47,976 bases of DNA, from positions 1 through 47,976 of the forward strand of contig MHAY01000042.1 of the NCBI GenBank assembly GCA_001804705.1, read 5' to 3'. The notes beneath the pieces are model-generated. The model did no database searches, was not told the DNA's origin, and saw only the letters and a program-made list of their open reading frames with translations. Of this stretch, positions 18,444 to 27,696 are shown piece after piece (positions within the stretch are counted from its first letter, which is position 1; the number at the start of each line of letters is the position of its first letter). Origin of the DNA: Ignavibacteria bacterium RIFOXYC2_FULL_35_21 (GTDB lineage: Bacteria; Bacteroidota; Ignavibacteria; Kapaibacteriales; UBA2268). Both the position numbers and the translations under genes were made by a program.

Positions 18444-19372
18444 TCTTGCCTAATTACAGCGTTACATAAGTTCTAAATTAAGTTAATTTATACCCATCAG
18501 CTTGCTTCCTATGGTTCATGGCATTTTGTTCTAGATGGATTTTTATCTATGCCATTCAATCGGTTCCAATAAGTACAAATTTAGCAATTATTTTCATTCG
18601 ATGCACATCACCTGCCTTTTCTTTCTGCCATTTTTTGGCTTTACTAAAATATACATAATCCTTAGGATTCATTCTATTCATATATTAATTAACTGAAATG
18701 ATTTTTCTATTAGCAGGTCTCAAATAACTGTTACAGTGTCTTGTGTAGATACAGTTAATAATAATTATTTTAATTTCAGAAAATGTGCTTTCTTTACCTG
18801 TATCTGGTTCAATACAAAAAAGGGATATGAACCTCAGTCCATCTCCCTTTTCAAAAATCTGCTTTATTTAATCTGAAATTCATCACAAGGAATTCAAATA
18901 TTTGTGAAGCTAATTTATCCGAATCCCCGAAAAATTATGAAATCACTGATTTCTTTTTCATTAGGGTAAATAAACTATGTGAAATTAATGAAATTACTTA
19001 ATAATCCCAAATTCAAATCCGACCGGAAATTGTAGATTTGAAAATTATTTTAGCAGTGCCGCCTCCTTTTTCTCAAATAATAAATTAACCAATCCTGTTT
19101 TTAATTAATTGATTTACAATAAATTATCAAAATAAGTGTTAATATATTTTATACAACAAGAAATAATGTTGAAAAGTTTGAAATGACAATTTTGAAAAAA
19201 GAGATTATTGGAACTGCAAAAAAGTTTATTCCTTCTTCTAAAATTTTTTCCAAACTTATTATCAGGTTTTGAATGTTCTACCAAAAAAAATGATTAAGTT
19301 ATATTTACATTTTCAAAATTGATTTATAAATTGTTGTTAATAAATGTATCACTTATTTAAAAAGGAGTTCTT
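18444..19372. other. long AT-rich intergenic region
   Basis: 929 bases with no convincing gene. It contains one weak 41-codon minus-strand frame (18556-18681), the probable promoter of the methyltransferase gene at the left end and that of the SPFH gene at the right end. No tRNA, terminal inverted repeat or known RNA was recognised. Confidence 0.5.
18556..18681 (-). CDS. possible small ORF or gene remnant, 41 residues
   Basis: An ATG-started frame of 41 codons beginning MNRMNPKDYVYFSKAKKWQ and ending FVLIGTD. Its composition (aromatic and charged residues mixed) looks protein-like, but there is no ribosome-binding site and no family I recognise. It may be a remnant left by the insertion of the neighbouring restriction-modification genes. 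Confidence 0.2.
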   Translation of the reverse strand: MNRMNPKDYVYFSKAKKWQKEKAGDVHRMKIIAKFVLIGTD

Positions 19373-20233
19373 ATGGAATTAATAATTATCGGAGTAGTAA
19401 TTTTTCTAATATTTGTTTTGAGTGGCGTTAGGATTGTTAGACCAACACATCGGGGTTTGACAGAAAGATTAGGTAAATACAATCGTTTTGCAAATCCTGG
19501 ATTTCACTGGATTTTCCCATTTATCGAACGGATGTACAGAGTTAATGTTACAGAATCGATGATAAATGCTGAGCCACAGGAGATTATCACAAACGATAAT
19601 CTTAATGCAAGAGTAGATGCACAGGTATATTTTAAGGTGAAAGCCGACGAAGAAAGTGTTAAAAACTCGATTTACAATGTTAATAATTATATATATCAAA
19701 TAGTTAACCTTGCCCGAACTACTCTTAGAAATATAATCGGGACAATGACTTTGAAATCGGCTAATAGTGAAAGAGGTAAAATAAATGCCGAGTTGCACAA
19801 AACTCTCCTTGAAGAAACTCGTAGCTGGGGTATTGAAATAGTGAGGACGGAATTAAAAGAGATTGACCCTCCTAGTGATGTTCAGGAAACAATGAATAAG
19901 GTAGTAAAAGCAGAAAATGAAAAGGTTGCGGCGATTGATTTTGCTTCTGCGAGAGAAACAGTTGCAGACGGAGAAAAGCGTGCAAAAATTAAAGAAGCAG
20001 AAGGATATCGCCAGGCTAAGATTTTGCATGCCGAAGGTGATGCCGCTGCTATTAAATTAGTGAACGAAGCTGCTGACCAATATTTTGTAGGTAATGCACA
20101 ATTATTGAGAAAACTCGAAGCTCTTGAATCGTCACTTGCAAACAATGCTAAAATTGTAATTCCCACAGGCTCGGAATTGGTAAATATTATCGGTGAAATG
20201 GCTGGAGTTGTTCCTTTAAAAGTAGGTAAATAG
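19373..20233 (+). CDS. SPFH/band 7 (stomatin/prohibitin-like) membrane protein
   Basis: 286 residues. An N-terminal membrane helix (about 2-20) is followed by a band 7 domain (RPTHRGLTERLGKYNRFANPG through TLRNIIGTMTLKSANSERGKINAELH) and a charged helical stretch with the typical AEGYRQAKILHAEGDAAAI. Such proteins form oligomeric membrane rings or microdomains and often control membrane proteases, like QmcA or HflKC. The ATG at 19373 has a strong AAAGGAG site. No NfeD or protease partner lies beside it, so its client is unknown. Confidence 0.92.
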   Translation: MELIIIGVVIFLIFVLSGVRIVRPTHRGLTERLGKYNRFANPGFHWIFPFIERMYRVNVTESMINAEPQEIITNDNLNARVDAQVYFKVKADEESVKNSIYNVNNYIYQIVNLARTTLRNIIGTMTLKSANSERGKINAELHKTLLEETRSWGIEIVRTELKEIDPPSDVQETMNKVVKAENEKVAAIDFASARETVADGEKRAKIKEAEGYRQAKILHAEGDAAAIKLVNEAADQYFVGNAQLLRKLEALESSLANNAKIVIPTGSELVNIIGEMAGVVPLKVGK

Positions 20234-20441
20234 AATTTTGGTGGTATTAATAATAAATAAGTACAATAAAATTATTAAAGTGCATTACATAAGTTATACT
20301 AATTAATTGATGTACAAATAATAGTTGCCCAAAATACTAAATCAGAACAAGATTTGTGGATTCAACCACATAATTCTGATAATATCAATTGTGTTTATAT
20401 TGATGAGAATCATTAGATACCTGACTGTTTTCCGGGATAGG

Positions 20442-20466
20442 ACTTAACCGGTAATTAGGGTTAAGT
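20442..20466 (+). promoter_or_regulatory. inverted repeat before the glycosyltransferase operon
   Basis: ACTTAACC (20442-20449) and GGTTAAGT (20459-20466) form a perfect 8-bp inverted repeat with a 9-base centre, 34 bases before the start codon. It could be an operator or a leader hairpin; it has no T-run, so it is not a terminator. Confidence 0.35.
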
Positions 20467-20500
20467 GTGAAAAACTTGAACTATAAGAGAGATAAAATAA

Positions 20501-22807
20501 ATGAAAAGTTCAGAGATTAAAAATCGAACAACAAAGATTAATATTAAACGAATTGCATTCATCGGTAATTACATTCCTCGACAGTGTGGAATAGCCACTT
20601 TTACTACTGATTTGAGTGAAGCAATAGCCACTGAATTTCCGAATACAACTTGCATTGCAATGCCGGTCAATGATATAGAGGAGGGATATGACTATCCATC
20701 ACGTGTTAGATTTGAATTGACAGAAAAAGATATTGAGTCATATCGCCGGGCGTCTGATTTTTTAAACATGAATAATGTTGATATTGTATGCCTTCAATTT
20801 GAATATGGTATATTCGGCGGACGTGCCGGGAGCCATATCATTGCTCTTTTGCGTGAATTACGGATGCCCATAGTTACGACATTACACACCATTCTACGAG
20901 ACCCTAATCCGGAACAGAGGATGGTGTTAGAAAAAGTTTCTGCTCTCTCGGATAGATTGGTTGTTATGAGTGAGAGGGGTTCCAAATTTCTTCAGGAAAT
21001 TTATAATGTTTCGCCCGATAAAATAGATATGATTCACCACGGTATTCCGGACATTCCATTTGTTGACCCGAGTTTTCACAAAGACATGTTCGGTGTCGAA
21101 GGAAAAATCGTATTACTCAGCTTTGGATTGCTTTCACCAAGCAAAGGTATTGAGAATGTTATTTCTGCATTACCCAAAATTTTAGAAAAATATCCTAATG
21201 TTGTATATATTATTCTTGGAGAAACTCATCCTCATGTTAAGAGACATGAAGGTGAATCCTATAGATTATCACTTCAACTGTTGGTGCAGGAAAAAGGAAT
21301 GGAAAGCAATGTGATTTTCTATAATAGGTTTGTCAGTTTGGAAGAATTAGTGCAATTTATTGGGGCTGCTGATATATACATCACTCCCTATCTCAATGAA
21401 GCTCAGATTACTTCAGGTACATTGGCTTATACACTTGGAGCTGGTAAAGCTGTGATTTCGACTCCTTACTGGTATGCTGAAGAAATGCTTGCCGATGAAC
21501 GCGGAGTACTTGTACCTTTTCGGGACCCGGGAGCACTTTCAGAGCAGGTTATCAGGTTGTTGGATGATGAACAAAGCCGTCATGCAATGCGTAAAAGAGC
21601 TTATATGTTTGGCAGGAATATGATTTGGCCTAAGGCGGCACAGAACTACATGGCGAGCTTTCAAAAAGCCCGAATCGAACGCATGCACTCAACTAAACTC
21701 CCATTGCCAATTGTTAAACCGTTGGGTGAAAGGTCCGGCGAACTCCCTCCTCTCAAACTCGACCATCTATTGAGAATGACTGATGATACAGGTATGTTGC
21801 AACATTCTATTTTTACTGTACCAAACTATGATGAAGGATATACTACAGATGACAATTCACGTGCTCTTATTGTCAGCATCCTTTTGGAAGCAATATTTGA
21901 TGATGAGTCAACAAACCTTGCTTCACGCTATCTCGCTTTCATTTTGTTTGCATTCAATTCTGAAAACGGCCACTTCAGAAATTTTCTGAATTATCAGCGG
22001 CAATGGCTAGAGATGAGTGGGTCGGATGACAGCCATGGCAGAACAATTTGGGCTCTTGGGACTGTATTGGGAAAATCTAAAATTCCCTCCCTTCAAAGCA
22101 TTGCTGGACGATTATTTGAGCAAGCTTTACCCGCCATTGTTGACATGAAAAGCCCACGTGCATGGTCTTTTGCACTCATGGGTATTCATGAGTATTCTCA
22201 ACGATATGCTGGAGATAGCAAGGTAAGCCAGTTTCGGTTGGAGTTGGCAGAACGATTACTTGCATTGTATCAAAATAATCGCACTGATAATTGGCGATGG
22301 TTCGAAAACAGTTTGAGTTATTGCAATGCCGCTTTATCACATGCTTTACTTATTTGCGGAAATTCAATTCAGAATAAACTAATGACTGAAACCGGACTTG
22401 AATCTCTAAGTTGGTTAGCAGATTTACAAAGAGCTGATCCCGTTGGTGGACATTTTGTACCAATCGGCTCTAATGGATTTTATACTAAGGATGGAGTTAG
22501 GGCAAGGTTTGACCAGCAACCAGTGGAGGCTCAAACAATGGTATCCGCTTGTCTCGAAGCATTCAGGATTACCGGTAACGAATATTGGCTCAAAGAAGCC
22601 CGGCGTGCGTTCGAATGGTTCCTTGGACGCAATGATTTAAACCTTTCAATTTATGACCCCATATCCGGCGGTTGTCGTGATGGATTACATCCAGACAGGT
22701 TGAATGAAAACCAGGGAGCCGAATCAACTCTCGCATTTCTTCAAGCATTACTTGAGCTTCGATTAAATGAAAATTCAATTTTAACTTTGGGGTCTGAATC
22801 AAAATGA
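20501..22807 (+). CDS. two-domain protein: GT4 glycosyltransferase plus C-terminal helical (glycosidase-like) domain
   Basis: 768 residues. The N-terminal part (about 15-400) is a GT-B glycosyltransferase of family 4: IAFIGNYIPRQCGIATFTTDL at the start, HGIPD and SPSKGIENVI at the domain junction, and the donor-site region LNEAQITSGTLAYTLGAGKAVISTPYWYAEE. The C-terminal part (about 430-760) is all-helical, with YTTDDNSRALIVSILLE, DSHGRTIWALG and GAESTLAFLQALLELR, resembling (alpha/alpha)6 barrels. The gene overlaps the next by four bases (ATGA), and the partner is a GH130 mannoside phosphorylase-like enzyme, so a mannose-containing glycan or oligosaccharide is the likely product. Donor and acceptor are unknown. 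Confidence 0.88.
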   Translation: MKSSEIKNRTTKINIKRIAFIGNYIPRQCGIATFTTDLSEAIATEFPNTTCIAMPVNDIEEGYDYPSRVRFELTEKDIESYRRASDFLNMNNVDIVCLQFEYGIFGGRAGSHIIALLRELRMPIVTTLHTILRDPNPEQRMVLEKVSALSDRLVVMSERGSKFLQEIYNVSPDKIDMIHHGIPDIPFVDPSFHKDMFGVEGKIVLLSFGLLSPSKGIENVISALPKILEKYPNVVYIILGETHPHVKRHEGESYRLSLQLLVQEKGMESNVIFYNRFVSLEELVQFIGAADIYITPYLNEAQITSGTLAYTLGAGKAVISTPYWYAEEMLADERGVLVPFRDPGALSEQVIRLLDDEQSRHAMRKRAYMFGRNMIWPKAAQNYMASFQKARIERMHSTKLPLPIVKPLGERSGELPPLKLDHLLRMTDDTGMLQHSIFTVPNYDEGYTTDDNSRALIVSILLEAIFDDESTNLASRYLAFILFAFNSENGHFRNFLNYQRQWLEMSGSDDSHGRTIWALGTVLGKSKIPSLQSIAGRLFEQALPAIVDMKSPRAWSFALMGIHEYSQRYAGDSKVSQFRLELAERLLALYQNNRTDNWRWFENSLSYCNAALSHALLICGNSIQNKLMTETGLESLSWLADLQRADPVGGHFVPIGSNGFYTKDGVRARFDQQPVEAQTMVSACLEAFRITGNEYWLKEARRAFEWFLGRNDLNLSIYDPISGGCRDGLHPDRLNENQGAESTLAFLQALLELRLNENSILTLGSESK

Positions 22808-23745
22808 ACAATAAATATCCTGAACTTTTTAAACGTTATAAACAAAATCCAATACTTACTGCTGCTGACTGGACATATCCGATTAACAGCGTTTTTAACC
22901 CGGGTGCTACTCTTCTGCAAGATGGCACTACTTTGCTTATGTGTCGAGTTGAAAACAGAAATGGGCAGTCTCATCTCTGCGCTGCACGTTCACTAAATGG
23001 TGTTGATAATTGGGTTATAGATAAAAAGCCTACATTAGTTCCTGACCCTAAAAATTTCCCTGAGGAAATATGGGGGATTGAAGACCCTCGCATAACTTGG
23101 ATCCCTGAATTGAAAAAGTACGCTGTTGTTTATACCGCTTACACTCGCGATGGACCAGGAGTGGCATTAGCTTTTACAGAAGATTTTCACTTTTTTAAAC
23201 GATATGGTATTATCATGCAGCCTGATGATAAAGATGCCGCATTGCTTCCACATCGTGTAGGTGATTATTGGGCATTAATTCATCGTCCTACGAGTTCACA
23301 AAGATCACATATTTGGATTTCATATTCTCCGGATCTACGTCATTGGGGCAGCCATAAGCTAATATTAGAAGCCAGAAAGGGTGGCTGGTGGGATGCAAAT
23401 AGAATAGGGCTCTCTCCTCCACCAATTGAAACTCCTGAAGGTTGGCTGATGATTTACCATGGAGTGAAACAAAATGCTGCGGGATGTATATATAGACTCG
23501 GTCTCGCATTATTTGATTTAAAGAAACCTGAACTCTGCATCAAAAGAAGCAATGAATGGATTTTTGGACCGGAAGAACCTTATGAGAAGGATGGGGATGT
23601 GAACAAGGTAGTTTTTCCATGCGGTTATACTCTTGCTTCTGACGGAGATACAATTAATATATATTATGGAGCGGCAGATATGAGTATTGCACTTGCAACC
23701 AGTAGCATTAAAGAATTATTGAAATGGCTTGAAAATCAGAAATAA
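22804..23745 (+). CDS. GH130-family glycoside phosphorylase/hydrolase
   Basis: 313 residues forming a five-bladed propeller of the GH130 type: FKRYKQNPILTAADWTYPINSVFNPGA at the start, the hallmark WGIEDPRIT, RVGDYWALIHRP, GGWWDANRIG, and YHGV in the fourth blade. Characterised GH130 enzymes phosphorolyse or hydrolyse beta-mannosides. No signal peptide, so cytoplasmic. Its ATG overlaps the TGA of the upstream glycosyltransferase gene, so the two are made together. A phosphorylase can run either way; with a glycosyltransferase fused to a helical domain beside it, turnover of an internal mannoside store or a synthetic role are both possible. Confidence 0.9.
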   Translation: MNNKYPELFKRYKQNPILTAADWTYPINSVFNPGATLLQDGTTLLMCRVENRNGQSHLCAARSLNGVDNWVIDKKPTLVPDPKNFPEEIWGIEDPRITWIPELKKYAVVYTAYTRDGPGVALAFTEDFHFFKRYGIIMQPDDKDAALLPHRVGDYWALIHRPTSSQRSHIWISYSPDLRHWGSHKLILEARKGGWWDANRIGLSPPPIETPEGWLMIYHGVKQNAAGCIYRLGLALFDLKKPELCIKRSNEWIFGPEEPYEKDGDVNKVVFPCGYTLASDGDTINIYYGAADMSIALATSSIKELLKWLENQK

Positions 23746-23760
23746 CTAATAGGAATTTAT

Positions 23761-23791
23761 AAAAAACATCAGAGTTTGATTGCTGTTTTTT
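23761..23791. terminator. probable bidirectional terminator between GH130 and tRNA-Phe
   Basis: AAAAAACA (23761-23768) pairs with TGTTTTTT (23784-23791), with a few inner pairs in the loop. The T-runs on both strands suit termination of the glycosyltransferase/GH130 operon on the plus strand and of the tRNA gene on the minus strand. The stem is AT-rich, so the call is tentative. Confidence 0.4.
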
Positions 23792-23796
23792 TATTG

Positions 23797-23872
23797 TGGT
23801 GGTCAGGGACGGAATTGAACCGCCGACACGTGGATTTTCAGTCCACTGCTCTACCAACTGAGCTACCTGACC
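23797..23872 (-). tRNA. tRNA-Phe (GAA)
   Basis: The minus strand folds into a complete cloverleaf: acceptor GGTCAGG/CCTGACC, D stem GCTC/GAGC, anticodon stem GTGGA/TCCAC with loop CTGAAAA (anticodon GAA), and T arm GGCGG-TTCAATT-CCGTC. The 73-base body (23800-23872) is followed by an encoded CCA (23797-23799). Confidence 0.97.
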
Positions 23873-23883
23873 TTTCTTGAAAT

Positions 23884-23954
23884 TGTCATTCCGCACTTGA
23901 TGCGGAATCCATAGCCTACTAACTAAGTGGATGCTGAACCCAGTTCAGCATGAC
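23884..23954. repeat. REP-like double-hairpin element
   Basis: Starts TGTCATTCC and ends AGCATGACA, forming an overall imperfect inverted repeat. Each half is itself a hairpin: ATTCCGCA/TGCGGAAT (23888-23908) and ATGCTGAAC/GTTCAGCAT (23931-23951). The same motif with different but still paired bases recurs at 25723, 31168 and 35015. Confidence 0.8.
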
Positions 23955-24060
23955 ATTTCGACTTTATCGAATTACAAAATTACGCTGTTTTCTGCTTTTT
24001 ACAAAACTTTTATGTTGTTATAACGTCTTAGGCTTTTTTGAATTGTGGTGTGGCTTTAAC

Positions 24061-24138
24061 AACCCCCTAACCCCCTTTGATAATTGGGAACATAATTAGG
24101 GAACTTACAACCCCCTTAATCCCCCTTTAATAAGGGGG
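24061..24138. repeat. C-run/G-run hairpin repeats before purF
   Basis: Two copies of the ACAACCCCCTNAA-type element. The second ends in a perfect hairpin CCCCCTT-TAAT-AAGGGGG (24121-24138). Related elements lie at 12839 and 34994. The stretch lies in the 442-base space between GH130 and purF, which otherwise holds the tRNA and the REP-like element. Confidence 0.7.
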
Positions 24139-24187
24139 AAAAAAATCGTAACTTGTATTTTTTTTTGCTGATTTTTTTATAAAACAC

Positions 24188-25687
24188 ATGAATAAATTCA
24201 AGGATGAATTAGACAAACCCCGCAGTAATTGCGGAATAGTCGGAGTTTACAACCACCCGCAAGCCTCGATAATGACTTATTATGCCTTACATGCACTCCA
24301 GCATCGCGGGCAGGAAGCGGCAGGCATCACAACTTTTTATCCCGATGAAAAAAGCGGAAAAAAACGTTTTGCATATAATCGCGGTGAAGGATTAGTCCTT
24401 GATGTTTTTTCAGACCCGCATATTTTGACAGATGTTCTCAAAGGCGATTCTGCTATCGGGCATAACAGGTATTCCACGACAGGTTCATCCAAGAGAGCTA
24501 ACATACAGCCATTCACAATGAGGTACAACAGCGGCATTCTTTCGATTTCACATAACGGGAACCTTACGAATACAGATACACTCTGGAAACAACTTCAGGA
24601 TGACGGTGCTATTTTTCAGACAACATCCGATTCCGAATTGTTCCTTCACCTGATTGCAAGAAGCAAAGAAAAAACTATCATCGAAAGAATTCGTGAAGCA
24701 CTGCGAACAGCTAAAGGAGCATATTCGCTTGTCATACTTACTGAAGATTCATTAATCGCCGCCCGCGACCCGCATGGATTCAGGCCTCTCAGCATAGGCA
24801 GGCTGAAAGTCGGGGACAAATATTCTTATGTTGTCGCATCCGAAACATGTGCATTTGATATTATCAGTGCAGAGTACATCAGGTCTCTCGAGCATAACGA
24901 GATGGTTGTTATAAACCGCAAGACAATCGAAACCGGAAAAATCGAATCGTATAAAATTGACGACGTTACTCCGGCATCTCATCATTGCATATTTGAATAT
25001 ATTTATTTCTCGCGTCCTGACAGCAAAATCTTCAATCATAACGTTGATAAAGTGAGAAGGAAGCTTGGTAAAAATCTTGCCGAAGAAAGCCCTGTGAAAG
25101 GCGACGGTGAAGAAAAAGTTACTGCGATTGCCGTGCCTGACAGCGGGAACACCGCCACTCTTGGTTTTGTCAATGTAAGTAATAAAAAATCAAATCCCAC
25201 TGTATTTGAAATCGGCTTAATTAGAAGCCACTATGTAGGCAGGACATTCATTGCACCGGGGCAGGACAATCGTGAGTTCAAGGTCAAAGTGAAATTCAAT
25301 CCCGTTAAAGGTGTGATTGAGAATAGGAATGTTGTAGTTATAGATGATTCGATAGTACGCGGCACAACATCAAAATCATTAATCAGTCTCATTCGCGAGG
25401 CTGGTCCTAAAGAACTGCACATGAGAATAACATCTCCACCGATTAAGCATCCCTGTCATTATGGCATGGACTTCCCAAGCCGTGAAGAGTTGGTCGCAAA
25501 CGATTATGAAAACGAAGAAGAAATCGGGAAAGCAATTGGAGTTGATTCATTGCATTACCTTTCGATTGAGAAATTGCTTGAGTCTGTTCCGCAAGATAAA
25601 GGAGTCGGCTACTGCACTGCCTGTTTTACAGGCAAATATCCTGTACCAATTGATGAGAATCATCATAAATTATCAAACGAAGAATGA
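24188..25687 (+). CDS. purF: amidophosphoribosyltransferase (first step of purine synthesis)
   Basis: 499 residues. Residues 1-14 form a propeptide; Cys15 in NCGIVGVYNHP is the catalytic nucleophile of the glutaminase domain, followed by ALQHRGQEAAGI. The second half has the PRPP-binding loop VVVIDDSIVRGTT (about 382-394). Cys267, Cys423, Cys476 and Cys479 (the last pair in GYCTACFTG) match the [4Fe-4S] ligands of the Bacillus-type enzyme, so this is the iron-sulfur, processed form. It makes phosphoribosylamine from PRPP and glutamine. No other purine genes adjoin it. No clear ribosome site precedes the ATG, which follows a T-rich stretch. Confidence 0.97.
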   Translation: MNKFKDELDKPRSNCGIVGVYNHPQASIMTYYALHALQHRGQEAAGITTFYPDEKSGKKRFAYNRGEGLVLDVFSDPHILTDVLKGDSAIGHNRYSTTGSSKRANIQPFTMRYNSGILSISHNGNLTNTDTLWKQLQDDGAIFQTTSDSELFLHLIARSKEKTIIERIREALRTAKGAYSLVILTEDSLIAARDPHGFRPLSIGRLKVGDKYSYVVASETCAFDIISAEYIRSLEHNEMVVINRKTIETGKIESYKIDDVTPASHHCIFEYIYFSRPDSKIFNHNVDKVRRKLGKNLAEESPVKGDGEEKVTAIAVPDSGNTATLGFVNVSNKKSNPTVFEIGLIRSHYVGRTFIAPGQDNREFKVKVKFNPVKGVIENRNVVVIDDSIVRGTTSKSLISLIREAGPKELHMRITSPPIKHPCHYGMDFPSREELVANDYENEEEIGKAIGVDSLHYLSIEKLLESVPQDKGVGYCTACFTGKYPVPIDENHHKLSNEE

Positions 25688-25722
25688 TATATTATATCTT
25701 TTATAAAATTAAAAATATGAAA

Positions 25723-25845
25723 GTCATGCTGAGCCTGTCGAAGCATCTATTTGGTTCAGAATCCATTTTAATATAAACACAGAAATAAAACTATGGATGC
25801 TGAAATAAACTTGTGCTGAACTTGATTCAGTATTCAGCATGACAG
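25723..25845. repeat. REP-like element pair between purF and yraN
   Basis: Left part GTCATGCTGAGCCTGTCGAAGCATC (from 25723) and right part GGATGCTGAAATA...TATTCAGCATGACA (25795-25845) face each other. The right part is a nested hairpin: ATGCTGAATA-like outer arms and CTGAA-CTTGA-TTCAG inside. Same family as 23884. Confidence 0.75.
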
Positions 25846-25877
25846 TTTCATTTTGTTTAAGAATTATGATATAGTAA

Positions 25878-26276
25878 ATGAGACATAAACAAGAACCCAT
25901 TAGTAAAAATTCTAATTTCAAATCCACTCGCGAAAAAGGAAATGAAGCCGAGGACACAGCAGTGGAATTGCTTCTCGGTAAAGGCTATCAGATAATCAAG
26001 CGTAATTTCATTTATGGGAGAATCGGCGAAATAGATATTGTCGCAAAAGATGGAAACATTCTTGTATTTGTTGAAGTAAAATCACGAAAAACAAATGAAT
26101 ACGGCTCACCTTTGGAATCAGTTACTCCCAAAAAACAAAAAATCCTCCGCCGTGTCGCAGAAGGATATTACTATATCAACAAATTAAATGATGTGGAATC
26201 CCGCTTCGATATTATAACCATAGATTACAGTGTAAAGCCGCCTACAATCGAGCATTTAATAAATGCGATATGGTAA
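25878..26276 (+). CDS. yraN: YraN family (UPF0102) endonuclease-like protein
   Basis: 132 residues matching the whole UPF0102 family: GNEAEDTAVELLLGKGYQII, the nuclease-like core GEIDIVAKDGNILVFVEVKSR (Asp and Glu-x-Lys as in Holliday-junction-resolvase-like folds) and SVTPKKQKILRRVAEGYY. The family is widespread and its role is uncertain. Convergent with ricT. Confidence 0.93.
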   Translation: MRHKQEPISKNSNFKSTREKGNEAEDTAVELLLGKGYQIIKRNFIYGRIGEIDIVAKDGNILVFVEVKSRKTNEYGSPLESVTPKKQKILRRVAEGYYYINKLNDVESRFDIITIDYSVKPPTIEHLINAIW

Positions 26277-26362
26277 TCTTATAACTCAACATTCAATAGT
26301 ACAGTCGCATTGCAAAGCATCTCTGCATTCAAAACTTAAAACTCAACACTCAAAACTTTTAA

Positions 26363-27502
26363 TTATCCTTCAAGTGCCTGGAGTTCTTCTATGCTTGCTC
26401 CGTTATCTTCGCAGAATAATGCTTTCAGGTCGGTGTTTGCGGGAACCTTGATTCTGCCTGCCCTGTACAGCTCGCTCAATTCTAAAATCGTAATAATTTT
26501 GTAAGTGTTATTAGATTCAAGCTGTACATAGACTACATCTCTGAATACATCAATTTTCACAATTTTTCCCCTGCCATCGTCAAGCTCGACCATTGAATTA
26601 ACAGGGGGAAATTTTTTCATTGATTCGCTGTAGCTGTCATACTCATAAAGCAGGCAGCATTTGAGCCTGCCGCAATAGCCGCTTAGCTTGGTAACATTAT
26701 TTGAAAGTTGTTGTATTCGGGCGTGGTCGAGTGTAACATGACAAAATTCACAGGCAAATGACTCACAACATAAATCTCTTCCACATGGGCCTACACCTCC
26801 TAAACGCTTTGCTTCTTCACGAGTGCTTATCTGGCGAAGTTCAATCCTGGTTTTAAATGTTCGTGCAAGGTCTTTAACAAGTTCACGAAAATCTATTCTC
26901 TGGGGGGCGCTGAAATAAATAGTCAATCTCTGGCGGTCGAATTGCCACTCTGCATCTGTTACTTTCATTTCGAGTTTATGCTTGTGAACAAGATGTTTTG
27001 TTTTGTTCACTGCTATATACTCGTCATCGGTATTCCTGACAAACCTATCGAGGTCATCAAGATTTGCAAGTCGAAGAATGGAATAAAGCGGTTCAATATT
27101 TTTATACTGGGCTTTAAGTTTTTCGGCGGCATTATGCCCGCTGGCAGTAACGGTGCCAATATCAGAACCGTTATCAACTTCAACGATTACAAAAGTACCT
27201 GTTGAAAATACGAACATTTGATTATTTTTATACAACTGCTTACGCTTTGATTTGAAAGTAACTTCACAGAAATTGGAATAGTCAGGTTCTGGGCGATTGC
27301 AATATTTTAGTGAAGCCACATGGAAACCGCACCTGAATTTTTCATTCAGGATTGGCTCGTAATGCTGTACCAGTAAAGTTATTTCATGTCCCGTCAGAAG
27401 CTGATAGGGACAGCCGCTTTTACCCGGAGGAAGAAGCTCCGGATATTTTGTATTAAATATGTATGTGAATAAATTTTGTTTATCATTTAATATATCATCC
27501 AT
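26363..27502 (-). CDS. ricT: PSP1-domain protein, RicT/YaaT family
   Basis: 379 residues with a PSP1 domain. The cysteine-rich centre CGRDLCCESFACEFCHV and later SGYCGRLKCCLLYE are the family signature; in Bacillus the Ric proteins carry [4Fe-4S] clusters and help RNA maturation by RNase Y. The holB gene lies 195 bases upstream on the same strand, repeating the holB-yaaT order seen in Bacillus. The N-terminal 70 residues and an acidic C-terminal tail (EELQALEG) lie outside the core. Partners RicA and RicF are not in the window. Confidence 0.88.
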   Translation of the reverse strand: MDDILNDKQNLFTYIFNTKYPELLPPGKSGCPYQLLTGHEITLLVQHYEPILNEKFRCGFHVASLKYCNRPEPDYSNFCEVTFKSKRKQLYKNNQMFVFSTGTFVIVEVDNGSDIGTVTASGHNAAEKLKAQYKNIEPLYSILRLANLDDLDRFVRNTDDEYIAVNKTKHLVHKHKLEMKVTDAEWQFDRQRLTIYFSAPQRIDFRELVKDLARTFKTRIELRQISTREEAKRLGGVGPCGRDLCCESFACEFCHVTLDHARIQQLSNNVTKLSGYCGRLKCCLLYEYDSYSESMKKFPPVNSMVELDDGRGKIVKIDVFRDVVYVQLESNNTYKIITILELSELYRAGRIKVPANTDLKALFCEDNGASIEELQALEG

Positions 27503-27696
27503 ATAATTACCAAATTAACAAGAGAAAGACAATATTGTCTTGGTAAGAATATCAAAGAACTTCTAATCTTATTTGCAACATAATAAAAAGATTAATAACA
27601 AGCAATTTAAAAATGGACATATCAGAAAAATTTGTAACCGTTTGTTGTCATGTCTAAACTAATTTTTTTTCAATATGTTAGCTTATTCTAAAATTT

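Noticed and set aside
23708-23896. Minus-strand open frame containing GQVAQLVEQWTENPRVGGSIPS
   Set aside because: It is the spurious translation of the tRNA-Phe gene, a well-known artefact.
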